Shown here piece after piece: positions 51,503 through 59,781 of a DNA stretch of 64,000 bases. The first letter of the stretch is position 1; each line of letters begins with the position of its first letter. Made by a program: the position numbers and the translations under genes. The notes under the pieces are model-generated. The model worked only from the letters and a program-made list of their open reading frames with translations, did no database searches and had not been told where the DNA came from. Where the stretch lies: NCBI RefSeq assembly GCF_019049255.1, contig NZ_JAGMUJ010000084.1, positions 1 through 64,000 of the forward strand. Direction: 5' to 3'. The DNA comes from Streptomyces sp. AC558_RSS880 (lineage in GTDB: Bacteria > Actinomycetota > Actinomycetes > Streptomycetales > Streptomycetaceae).

Positions 51503-52102
51503 GAGGATTCCCTTCGTCGGGTGTTGACGGATGTTCCTGATGGGTGGGACCGGGGTGATGAAGGCGGGGGCGTACGGGGCCGTGACCGCGCCGGGCGTCA
51601 GAGGGCGGGGGTGCCGCGGGTGGTAGCGGTCCCCGCTGAGCAGGCAGAGGGCGCAAGACCGGCCTCTGGCGGTCGTCTGAGGTGCTCCGGCACCTTCGCC
51701 TCCGTGGTGCGGCCGTGCCGTGTGCGAGCGTGTCCTGGGTGCGCGGCACGGCGTGCCGCTGCTCATGGGCGTCGGCTCCGCACGGGAGTTCGCCCGCGCA
51801 TCCGGTGCTGCCGGAAGGCCGACAGTTTGAGCTGTGTGCGCCAATCCGGGCGCAGTCGTCCGGGCCCGCAACCGCTTCCCGGCCGCCCTTCACAAGGCAC
51901 GGAGCGGTCCGGCCGGGCGAGCCGGTCGTTGCCGGCTGCCGGTGCGCACATCGCTGAGGCTGCTCCTCGCCGCGGGGCCGGCCGGACGGACGGGGCGTCC
52001 CGGCGGTGACCTGTGAGAAGTGACGAGCAGGCAGTGGACGGCCTGGGCCGTCGGTGGCCTCCTGCGACATGAGCGGAGGAGGCCACCGGCAGCGTTACGT
52101 GC
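51503..52102. other. 600-bp region without a recognisable gene
   Basis: Lies between two reverse-strand secreted-protein genes. It should hold the NlpC/P60 gene promoter and the terminator of the upstream gene. No conserved frame, repeat or hairpin of note was seen. Confidence 0.4.
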
Positions 52103-52375
52103 TCAGCGGTTGGTCCACAGGTTCCAGAAGAAGGTGCCCTCGGCGCACTGGTAGCGGTCCCAGTGCCCGCGGTCGACGCCCTGCTGGCCGGCGGTCTGGC
52201 AGCCGCCCAGGGTGAAGTACTTGCCGCGGTGGACGTCGAGGCCGTCGGCCGCCTGAACGGCCATCTGGTGGGAGGCCGCGCCAGGTGCGGCGGCGGCCGG
52301 AGCCGCCGCGCCCAGGCCGCCGAGTCCGACGGCGGCGAGGGCTGCGAAGGCGGACAGTGCGGTGCGTACACGCAT
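52103..52375 (-). CDS. Small secreted protein of unknown function
   Basis: The 90-residue product has a Sec signal (RTALSAFAALAAVGLGGLGA, cleavage near AAAAPGA) and a mature peptide of about 58 residues with two cysteines (GGCQTAGQQGVDRGHWDRYQ then C). The end is aromatic (GTFFWNLWTNR). The pattern GxYFTLxxCQxAGxxGV...W..Y.C resembles small secreted proteins of Streptomyces with one disulfide; role unknown. GGAAGG lies just before the ATG. Confidence 0.72.
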   Translation of the reverse strand: MRVRTALSAFAALAAVGLGGLGAAAPAAAAPGAASHQMAVQAADGLDVHRGKYFTLGGCQTAGQQGVDRGHWDRYQCAEGTFFWNLWTNR

Positions 52376-52641
52376 GATGAGAATCCTTCCGGTGGAGGGT
52401 TCGAGTCGGCCCGTGCGGCGTCCGCCGGCAGGGCCACGAGTACCGGCACGCTCACCCTCGGGGGTGATCTCCAGAGCCGGTATGCCGAGTTTGCGCAGGA
52501 AACGGCACCCCTACAACCAGATCCCGGTTGCTTCACCGATGTCGGGATAAATACAGTCCTGACCTGCTGGGACACCCCCGTCCCGGGACCTGGGACAGTC
52601 GGCGGGGACGCGGTTGCCCCCATCGTGGAAAGGCCCGATCG

Positions 52642-53460
52642 ATGACCGGCCAACAACCGGACCCCCGCGCGGCAGCACGCAAGCTGGGAAGCGCCCTGCG
52701 CAGCCTGCAACAACAATCCGGGCGCACCCTGCGCAGCCTGGAAGCCCAGGTCCGGATCAGCGACTCGTCCCTCTCCCGCTACTTCCGCGGCGAAACCGTG
52801 CCCGCCTGGCCCGTGGTGCGGGACCTGTGCCGCGCACTGAACGCCGACCCCACCGAGTACCGCGCCCTGTGGGAAGCAGCCGACCCCACCCGCCACGACG
52901 AGCCGACCGTCACCGCCGACAACCGCACCAGCGACAGCAATGAGGCTGCCGGTTCCTCAACCGCGCCCCGCCCAGCCCGCCGACCCCGGCTGCTCAGGCC
53001 GTGGTCCCGCCGCTGGATCATCGCCACAGCCGCCGCCTCCGTCGTGGCCGGCGGGCTGGTGACAGGCCTGCTGTTCCTGCTTCCCGCACAGAACAAGCCC
53101 GACGCCACGCCTGCGTCAGGCGCCGCAGCCAGCACAGCCAGCAGTGCCGGCGTCCTCGTCCACAACGTCGAAAAGCCATGTCAGAAACCCCGCACGAACA
53201 CCTGCGCGCTGTCCCTGGCCTATAACCCCTACCGCCCCTACAACACCACCAACTCCGCCGGCCGCGTCTGGCACCGCGACCTCCTCCAGGCCCACTGCAC
53301 CATCGCCAACGGCGTCACCGTCACCGACGAAAACCACAAGCACACCAGCATCTGGATCCAGGTCACACACAACGGAAAACACCTCTGGCTCCCCGGAATC
53401 CGCGTCCACCCCGACCACCTCACCCAACTCACCACCGTCCTGCCCCTGTGCACCCCCTGA
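52642..53460 (+). CDS. Membrane-anchored XRE-type helix-turn-helix protein
   Basis: The 272-residue protein has an N-terminal XRE helix-turn-helix (about residues 12-72: KLGSALRSLQQQSGRTLRSL, RISDSSLSRYFRGETVPAWP), an acidic linker, one transmembrane helix (about 123-146: WIIATAAASVVAGGLVTGLL) and an extracellular domain of about 120 residues with three cysteines (EKPCQKPRTNTCALS, AHCTIANG). This one-helix layout puts a DNA-binding domain inside and a sensor outside, as in anti-sigma-like or wall-stress regulators. The target is unknown. It is divergent from the small secreted protein, which is a plausible target. Confidence 0.85.
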   Translation: MTGQQPDPRAAARKLGSALRSLQQQSGRTLRSLEAQVRISDSSLSRYFRGETVPAWPVVRDLCRALNADPTEYRALWEAADPTRHDEPTVTADNRTSDSNEAAGSSTAPRPARRPRLLRPWSRRWIIATAAASVVAGGLVTGLLFLLPAQNKPDATPASGAAASTASSAGVLVHNVEKPCQKPRTNTCALSLAYNPYRPYNTTNSAGRVWHRDLLQAHCTIANGVTVTDENHKHTSIWIQVTHNGKHLWLPGIRVHPDHLTQLTTVLPLCTP

Positions 53461-53846
53461 AGAGCGCCGACCACCCAACGAGAACAACCCGCGAGCGCGT
53501 CGCCCGCCTCATCTGCCCAATCCCATTGCTCAGGGTGGTCACCACCAGGCCCGTGCCAGCAGGCTCCCCACTCCGTGGCCCGCACCGGGAACGCCTCACT
53601 TCGGAACCTGGAGTGGACACACGACACACGGATCACACCGAAGCTGAATGCCCGTATTCAACAGCGCTGTCCCCCGCTGCTCGCCCCCACGGCACCGAGG
53701 GACACGCTGTTCTCGGCTGCTCAAGCGGCCTGGCGGCCGCCTTCGGGGGCGACCGAGGATCGCAGTCGATCATGGCCTTCGTATCCGGGGACCGCCCGGA
53801 CGGGCCGTAGGGGAGCGGCGCAGGGCCGGGCGGTTCTGCTCGGTGG
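53461..53846. other. Intergenic region without a recognisable gene
   Basis: 386 bases between the XRE gene and the 3' end of the repeat protein. Forward frames are open but show no familiar motif. Confidence 0.4.
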
Positions 53847-55238
53847 TCAGGCGGGAACGCCGGCCCGGTTCAGGACAGCGACCATCTCGTCCTCGGGGAG
53901 CGCGGGGTTGGCACCCGCGCTGGAGGCCAGTTCAGGGACATGAAGCGCCTCGCGGAGCCGGTGGAGCGGGAGGCGCGGGTCGCCGACCGCCGCCTGGCGT
54001 GTCCAGACCGCGGGGTCGTGGCTGAGCCGTTCGATCAGCGTGGGGGTGGCGGCCGGGTCCCGGACGGCCAGCCGTCGGTAGTTGCCGTCCGGGTGGTTTG
54101 CGTAGCGCGCGGCGAGACCCTCGCGGGGGAAGCGGGGGTGCGTCTCCGCCATCCAGGCGGAGAATGTGCCGCCGAGCCGTGCGTACACACGCATCAGGAC
54201 CTCCTCCGGGGTGTCGGGGTGGTGCACACTCAAGAGGTCTTCCACCAGGGGGTCCTCGGTGCGTGCGAGCAGGCGCATGAGGTCGGGCGGCAGGTGGGGG
54301 CTCTGGGCGGCGGTGCGCCGGAGCAGCGGGTGGGCGGAGGTCGCGGCCCGTCGCAGCACCTCGGGGTCGGCGAGCCCGTCCCGTACCCACTCCACGTCTC
54401 CCCTGTCGAAGACCCCCACCGTGAAGTCGATCGACATGCGCCGCGTCTCGTCCAGTTCGGGCCTGAGGGAGACCGCGAGCCGTACGGCCTCGTCGGGGTC
54501 GACGGCGAGCTGCTCCACGAGGTCGGGGGGCAGTGACGGGTTCTCGGCGAGGGCTGCCAGGTGCGTCCGCCCGGCGACGCATCGTTCGGCGTCGGCGCGG
54601 TGCAGGAGTCCGCGGCGCAGCGCCTCGGCGGCGGACTTCGGATCGCGGAGGAGTTCGGTGGTGACGCGTGCGTCCCGTCGGCACTCCCGCAGTGCGGCGG
54701 CCCGCCGCACCTCGGGGTCGGGGTCGGCAAGCAGTCCTGACCGCTCGTCCGGCGGCAGCTTCTCCCATGCGCGCGCCGCGCTTCGGCGCGCTGCCGGATC
54801 GCGGTGCGTGGCCAAGGAGGCCACGAACGACGGCGCGAGATGGGGTGAGTCCAGCAGGGCCGTCCGTACGGAAGGGGCGGGGTCGTCGAGCAGGCGGGCG
54901 CACACGTCGTCCGGCAGCGGCGCGACCGTCGTACGCGGGTCGCGCCACTCGGGTCCGTACGCGAGAGCGGCCCGCACCTTGGGGGAAGGGTCGTCCGCGA
55001 GCCGGGCCCGCTGCGCGGGCTCGGCCCTGGTGCTCATCGCGAAGTCGATCCGAGCGCCCGGGTTCGGGTGAGCCAGGATCACCGCGACGGCCGGCTCGGA
55101 AAGTCCAGCCCGCTGGAGGGCGTGACGGGGCGGGCCGTCACCGCCGCCGTCGAAGGCGAGCAGGCGCAGCAGCAACGGTGTCGGCAGCGCCGGATTGCGG
55201 GCGACTCCGTCCAGCGCGGATGCGTGGAACGCGACCAT
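53847..55238 (-). CDS. Leucine-rich-repeat-variant / HEAT-like repeat protein
   Basis: The 463-residue cytosolic protein is built from about 20-25 residue helical repeats: ARNPALPTPLLLRLLAFDGG, LAENPSLPPDLVEQLAVDPD, QSPHLPPDLMRLLARTEDPL, SAGANPALPEDEMVAVLNRA. The xxNPxLPxxxxxxLAxDxD pattern defines the LRV family of alpha-solenoids, presumably a protein-binding scaffold. ATG 55238 follows AGGGGAA. It seems intact over its whole length. No catalytic domain is fused and no clear operon partner exists. Confidence 0.85.
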   Translation of the reverse strand: MVAFHASALDGVARNPALPTPLLLRLLAFDGGGDGPPRHALQRAGLSEPAVAVILAHPNPGARIDFAMSTRAEPAQRARLADDPSPKVRAALAYGPEWRDPRTTVAPLPDDVCARLLDDPAPSVRTALLDSPHLAPSFVASLATHRDPAARRSAARAWEKLPPDERSGLLADPDPEVRRAAALRECRRDARVTTELLRDPKSAAEALRRGLLHRADAERCVAGRTHLAALAENPSLPPDLVEQLAVDPDEAVRLAVSLRPELDETRRMSIDFTVGVFDRGDVEWVRDGLADPEVLRRAATSAHPLLRRTAAQSPHLPPDLMRLLARTEDPLVEDLLSVHHPDTPEEVLMRVYARLGGTFSAWMAETHPRFPREGLAARYANHPDGNYRRLAVRDPAATPTLIERLSHDPAVWTRQAAVGDPRLPLHRLREALHVPELASSAGANPALPEDEMVAVLNRAGVPA

Positions 55239-55407
55239 GATTCCCCTGCCCCTGTGTCTCCGTCGACTGGTCCACGACCATGGTCCCCCGCCCGTCAGGC
55301 CGTCTGGCGGGCGGGCCGTCACGATCGGCCGGACAGCACCAGGAGCTGTCCCGTAAATGATCTTTGAGGTGGGTGCCCAGTACCGCATCAGGCAGCGTTC
55401 GCCCTGT

Positions 55408-55866
55408 TCACGACATCGCTCGGCGTTCCTTCAGCTCAGCAAGCCAAGCCCGTACCTGTTCGCCGTCGTGCAGGTAGCCGCCGCTCTCGCCCGCGGGAAG
55501 ATCGATTCCGTAGAGGAGGTTCAGCGCCCACCAGGGCAGGTCGTCCCAGACGATCCCGTCCTCCACCACCCACCTCGCCGCCCAGCGGTCGGCCTCGTCC
55601 CGGGACAGCCGACCCGCGACAAGCTCAACGAAGCGATCCTCAAGACGCCGACCTGGCAGGCCACCACCGGGTGGCCGGCGCTGGGCGCCATGGTGAGCAG
55701 CGGCGGCGATGAGCGTTTTCCGGCCGCCGTATCCGGTGTCGTAGGTGACGCGTCCTTCCCCGGCAGCCACGAGGGTCTCGGTGATCCCTTCCGCCTGGGA
55801 GGATCGGGCCGCACACTGTCCAGCCCCTCCCGAAGAAGAAACGAGGGAATCCTGTATGACCACCAT
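55408..55866 (-). CDS. Hypothetical immunity-like protein, 5' part doubtful
   Basis: The C-terminal 75 residues look like a real domain: RFVELVAGRLSRDEADRWAA, RWVVEDGIVWDDLPWWALNL, GYLHDGEQVRAWLAELKERR. This resembles small Streptomyces proteins of about 110 residues (FVxLVxxLxxGxxSRxEAAxWA...W), some of them toxin-neighbouring. The N-terminal half of the open frame does not match and overlaps the start of the TPR gene on the other strand, so the true start is probably near 55650 or the 5' end is lost. Confidence 0.5.
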   Translation of the reverse strand: MVVIQDSLVSSSGGAGQCAARSSQAEGITETLVAAGEGRVTYDTGYGGRKTLIAAAAHHGAQRRPPGGGLPGRRLEDRFVELVAGRLSRDEADRWAARWVVEDGIVWDDLPWWALNLLYGIDLPAGESGGYLHDGEQVRAWLAELKERRAMS

Positions 55867-56833
55867 CGGCGCCTACCAGGACCGCTGTGAGCAACTGTTC
55901 CTGGCCGGGGGAAACGCGGCTGTGCGGCGCGCGGCGCAGCAGGGGCTCGACGAACTCGGCCCCCCTGGCCGACCTCTACTGCTGGCTGGCCCTGGGACAT
56001 GCCGCCGAGGACGACGACGACCACGATGACCGCGCGGAGGAGGCGTTCCGGGCCGGACCGGCGCTGGACGGCGGGCATCCCGGTCTGCTCGCCGGCTACG
56101 CCGAACTGTGCCTGCGCGCCGACTCCTTCGAGTACCCCGCCCGTGCCGCGCGTGCCGTGGACCTCTCACGGCGTCTGAAGGAGGTGGCACCGCACTCCGC
56201 CGAGGCTCAGCGGCTCGCCGCAACCGAGCGCTGGGCCCGGCGCGGCTACTGGGACGATCCAACACCGACGAGATGCGTGAGCGGTTCGCGCCCTGGTTCC
56301 ATGCCCTCGAGGTGGTGTCCGCGCGCAGTCCCGTCCCGGAGGCGCTGGCCTCCATGGCCCGGCTACCCCGGGCCTGCGGCCGCTACGAGCCGTCCTTCGC
56401 CCTGTGCGACCGCGCCGATACCGTGGACCAGGTCATGTGGACCGCGGTCGCACGAGCGACCACCTGGCGTGTGAGGGGCGACCTGGAGCAGGCTGCGGCG
56501 GCCTTCGAACGCGCCTTGGACCTGGACCCCGCCAACTGGTCCCTCTACCTGGACCTGGCGGATGTGCGTGCCGAGCAGGGAGACTTCGCCGCAGCCGCGA
56601 GTCTCGCCGCGCAGGGTCTGGAACACGAACCTCACGAGATCTCCTTGCGTGCGGCGGCCGCCGCCTACCGCACGCGCCTTTCCGGCTCGTCCGACGGCCT
56701 GAGGGCCCTGATCGCCCTGGCGCCGGAACTCGCGAACACCGCCTACCGGAACCTGCTGATCGACTACGCATGCGCAGGGCCGAAGCTGCCTCGCAGGCTC
56801 GTGGCCAAGGCCCACCGCATCCGCAAGAACTGA
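55856..56833 (+). pseudogene. Tetratricopeptide-like protein with two compensating frameshifts
   Basis: Translation from ATG 55856 (after GAGGGAA) gives TIGAYQDRCEQLFLAGGNAA, then a six-C run at 55970-55975 shifts it. The +1-corrected frame reads LADLYCWLALGHAAEDDDDH, LLAGYAELCLRADSFEYPAR and RRLKEVAPHSAEAQRLAATE. Near 56264 one base is missing and the first frame returns: NTDEMRERFAPWFHALEVVS, LEQAAAAFERALDLDPANWS, GDFAAAASLAAQGLEHEPHE. Both halves are tetratricopeptide-type helices, so the gene is coherent when two single-base shifts are undone. Either real decay or sequencing error. Confidence 0.72.
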
Positions 56834-56989
56834 AGACACCCTGAGTCTTCGCCGTCTTCGAACATGCGGGTCGGAGGCTCTGGCGTGGCGCTCGCTCGGG
56901 ATACTCATGCTGATCTCGGGCGGGATTCCGCAGTCTTGATCATCCGTCATGTCATCGGTCGAGGCTGTCACATGTGGGTCATTGAACCC

Positions 56990-57007
56990 AACCCGGCCAG
57001 CCGGGTT
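56990..57007. repeat. 18-bp hairpin in the TPR-DinB gap
   Basis: AACCCGGC-CA-GCCGGGTT, perfect 8-bp arms. Possibly a weak terminator for the upstream gene. The rest of the 327-base gap (56834-57160) shows no gene. Confidence 0.45.
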
Positions 57008-57160
57008 GTTGTTGATGTCAAACAGCCGCTCGCGGCGCGGCCCGAAGGGCACATCAGCCCCCAGCGTCATCTCCCGGTGCGGTACGTTCTCGCGGCCCAC
57101 GGCCGGCGACGGCGTCCGCGAGGGCCGCAGCCAGGTCTCCGTTGTATGTAGTGTGCGGAA

Positions 57161-57724
57161 ATGACAAGAAGCGAGCGGCTCGCGGACCAGTTGGACCGGC
57201 ACTGGCACAAGAACCTGCGGCCGCGGCTGCACGGTCTTGCCGATGAGGAGTACTTCTGGGAGCCGGTGCGCGGCTGCTGGAGCATCCGCCCACGTGGCAC
57301 GTCGGCCGCACCGATGTCGGCGGGTTCGGGGGAATGGACGATGGACTCCGCGTCCCCTGACCCGGTGCCGGCGCCGGTGACCACGATTGCCTGGCGGCTG
57401 GCACACATCATCGTCTCCTGCCTGGGCTATCGGGTCGGATGGCACTTCGGCGGCCAGGACGTCGACTCCCGGACATTCGCCTACGCGGGGACCGCTGACG
57501 AGGCGCTGAAACAGCTCGATGAGATGTACGGGAGATGGAACGCGGGGGTCCGCGAGCTCTCGGACGCCGACCTGGAGAATCCGCCCGCGGTGGGTCCCGA
57601 GCGGTTTCCCATGGAGGGCATCGTCCTGCACGTCAACAGGGAGCTGATCCATCACGGCGCCGAGATTTCCCTGCTGCGCGACCTCTACCGCTGGCAGGAC
57701 GGAGCCGTACCGCGCCGAATATGA
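57161..57724 (+). CDS. DinB superfamily protein
   Basis: The 187-residue protein (DQLDRHWHKNLRPRLHGLAD, TTIAWRLAHIIVSCLGYRVG, VLHVNRELIHHGAEISLLRD) is a four-helix DinB/YfiT-like protein. Metal-ligand histidines expected for the family are seen in WRLAHI and NRELIHHGAE. Such proteins act as thiol-dependent S-transferases (bacillithiol or mycothiol) or are uncharacterised. It resembles the Streptomyces DinB proteins of this length. ATG 57161 has only a weak ribosome site. No operon partners. Confidence 0.85.
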   Translation: MTRSERLADQLDRHWHKNLRPRLHGLADEEYFWEPVRGCWSIRPRGTSAAPMSAGSGEWTMDSASPDPVPAPVTTIAWRLAHIIVSCLGYRVGWHFGGQDVDSRTFAYAGTADEALKQLDEMYGRWNAGVRELSDADLENPPAVGPERFPMEGIVLHVNRELIHHGAEISLLRDLYRWQDGAVPRRI

Positions 57725-58116
57725 CTTCTCGGTAACCGGCGATCGAGCTTCGGAAACCTACGTGGACTCCGTGACGCTCCGTGGCTGCGCGCTTCAGTGA
57801 CGCTGCGCCCTCTTGAAGTAGCTGGTCAGGATGGTGGCGTGAGGGGCGTTCGGGGTGGTCATGCTGGTGTTGGGCGGATGTCTCGGGTGTGGATCATCCG
57901 TCGGCGGGCTCCTTCGAGGTTCGTCAGGACGAACAGGGCGCGCGGCGGGCCGGTCGCGTGGACGGGATCGGTGCGGAGCTTGGTACAGATGGGTTTCTCA
58001 CTTCGGTGCGCCGGGTCTTCTCCTCCAATGTCACGAGGCCTTCTCGCCGGCTGTCGACAAAATGACGCCCTGTCCGACCGACATCGGTGACATCCACGTG
58101 AGAAACATGGATGACG
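57725..58116. other. Intergenic region without a recognisable gene
   Basis: 392 bases; no frame, repeat or RNA gene could be supported. Confidence 0.4.
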
Positions 58117-58425
58117 TCAAAATGAGAAGTCGCAGCCCGCAGTGCCGGTCCAGCGCCGGGTGGGGTACTTGAACTCGGTGGCCGTGCGACCCGGGGAGCC
58201 GAGACACAGGAGGGCCAGGCGTTCCACCCGGCCGTTGTGCCTCCGCGGCACTTCCGGTCCGGAGCGCACCTCGGGTGCCAGTTCCCGGAGGAGTGGGGCG
58301 AAGCTGTGCTGCAGGCCCGTCTCGGAATGGAAGACGGGGCGGCGTCGGGCCGGTTCGTCGAGGACCGCGCTGAGCGGTGCCCGCCCGGCGACTGTCGGGC
58401 CGCCGGGCGGCGGTGTGGTCGTCAT
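58117..58425 (-). pseudogene. 3'-truncated PD-(D/E)XK-like nuclease fragment
   Basis: The reverse frame (SAVLDEPARRRPVFHSETGL, QHSFAPLLRELAPEVRSGPE, GRTATEFKYPTRRWTG) follows the pattern FHSExxxQHxFA...xxIELKYPTRxWxG of restriction-endonuclease-like proteins common in Streptomyces, with the E-x-K of the active site kept (EFKYP). Intact members are over 200 residues; here the chain stops about ten residues after the motif, and the segment that should hold the active-site Asp is short. Likely a broken defence-type nuclease. Confidence in the fold is moderate. Confidence 0.5.
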
Positions 58426-58489
58426 CGGATCGGTGAACACGGTCCCGGGGCCGGCCGGTCCGGCCTTGGCCGAATCCGCGCAGCGCGGC

Positions 58490-59731
58490 TCACCAGTCGT
58501 GCATCGTGCCGTCCGTCAGGCGGTTGACGGGGAGGTAGGCCGGTTCGTAGGGGTGGTGGGCCGCTGCCTCCGTGTCGAGGTCGACGCCGAGGCCGGGGGT
58601 GTCGGAGGGGTGCAGGAGGCCGTCCTTGAAGGTGAAGGCCGTGCGGAAGACCTCCAGGGTGCGGTCGGAGTGCTGCATGTACTCCTGGATGCCGAAGTTG
58701 TGGATCGCCAGGTCCAGGTGCAGGGCGGCGGCCATGCCGACGGGTGAGATGTCGGTGGGGCCGTGCATGCCGGACTTGATGCCGAACACGTCGGCGAGGT
58801 CGAGGAGTTTGCGCATCGCGGTGATGCCGCCGGTGTGGGTGACGGCGGAGCGCACGTAGTCGATCAGGCGCTCGCTGAGCAGGGTGGTGTAGTCGTACAC
58901 CGAGTTGAAGACCTCGCCGATGGCCAGCGGGGTGGTGGTGTGCCGGCGGATCAGGCGCAGGGCCGCCTGGTCTTCGGCGGGGGTGGCGTCCTCCAGCCAG
59001 AACAAGTCGTAGGGCTCCAGTGCCTTGCCGAGTTGGGCGGCCTGGATGGGGGTCATGCGGTGGTGGCCGTCGTGCAGCAGCGGCAGTTCGGGGCCGAACT
59101 CCGCCCGGACGGCCTCGAAGACGGCCGGGACGTGCCGCAGGTAGGCCCTGGTGTCCCAGGTTTCGGTCACCGGGAGGGGGATGCCGCCGGCGGCCGCGCG
59201 GCGGGCGGGCTCGTAGTCGTAGCGGTCCGCGCCGTCCGTGCCGGCGGCGACCCCGTACACCGGGCCCAGGCCGGGGATGCCGCTCTGGATGCGGATGGCG
59301 CGGTAGCCCTGCTCCAGGTGGGCCCGTACGGAGTCGAGGAGTTCGGGGATGTCGCGGCCTGAGGCGTGGCCGTAGGCCAGGGCGCCGGTGCGGGACGCAC
59401 CTCCCAGGAGCTGGTAGAGCGGCATGCCGGCGCACTTGGCCTTGATGTCCCACAGGGCGGTGTCGACGGCTGCGACGGCCGCCATGGTGACGGGCCCGCG
59501 CCGCCAGTACGCGCCCCGGTACAGGTACTGCCAGGTGTCCTCGATGCGGGTGGCGTCGCTCCCGAGGAGGAGGGGGGCGACGTGGTTCTCCAGGTAGGAC
59601 TGGACGGCCAGTTCACGGCCGTTGAGCGTGGCGTCGCCGAGGCCGGTGACACCGTCCTCAGTGGTGAGGCGCAGGGTGACGAAGTTGCGTCCCGGGCTGG
59701 TGACGATCACCTCGGCCGACACGATCCTCAT
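58490..59731 (-). CDS. manD: D-mannonate/D-gluconate dehydratase of the ManD (RspA) family
   Basis: The 413-residue enolase-superfamily enzyme has RNFVTLRLTTEDGVTGLGDA, a capping loop rich in aromatic residues (YLYRGAYWRRGPVTMAAV), LLHDGHHRMTP, LFWLEDATPAEDQ, LAIGEVFNSV and NFGIQEYMQHS, all typical of ManD. ManD proteins dehydrate D-mannonate and/or D-gluconate to 2-keto-3-deoxygluconate using Mg2+. It follows the GntR-gluconokinase fusion by 51 bases on the same strand, so both are likely one transcript. The neighbour hints at gluconate as substrate, giving two routes from the same acid: phosphorylation or dehydration. Confidence 0.9.
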   Translation of the reverse strand: MRIVSAEVIVTSPGRNFVTLRLTTEDGVTGLGDATLNGRELAVQSYLENHVAPLLLGSDATRIEDTWQYLYRGAYWRRGPVTMAAVAAVDTALWDIKAKCAGMPLYQLLGGASRTGALAYGHASGRDIPELLDSVRAHLEQGYRAIRIQSGIPGLGPVYGVAAGTDGADRYDYEPARRAAAGGIPLPVTETWDTRAYLRHVPAVFEAVRAEFGPELPLLHDGHHRMTPIQAAQLGKALEPYDLFWLEDATPAEDQAALRLIRRHTTTPLAIGEVFNSVYDYTTLLSERLIDYVRSAVTHTGGITAMRKLLDLADVFGIKSGMHGPTDISPVGMAAALHLDLAIHNFGIQEYMQHSDRTLEVFRTAFTFKDGLLHPSDTPGLGVDLDTEAAAHHPYEPAYLPVNRLTDGTMHDW

Positions 59732-59781
59732 GGCAGGTTCCCCTCTTCACAGTCGCGGTCGCGGTCGTGGATGCCTTGCGC

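Noticed and set aside
52393..52410. tRNA T-loop-like GGTTCGAGTC
   Set aside because: No acceptor, D or anticodon stem can be built around it and it lies in the leader of a secreted-protein gene.
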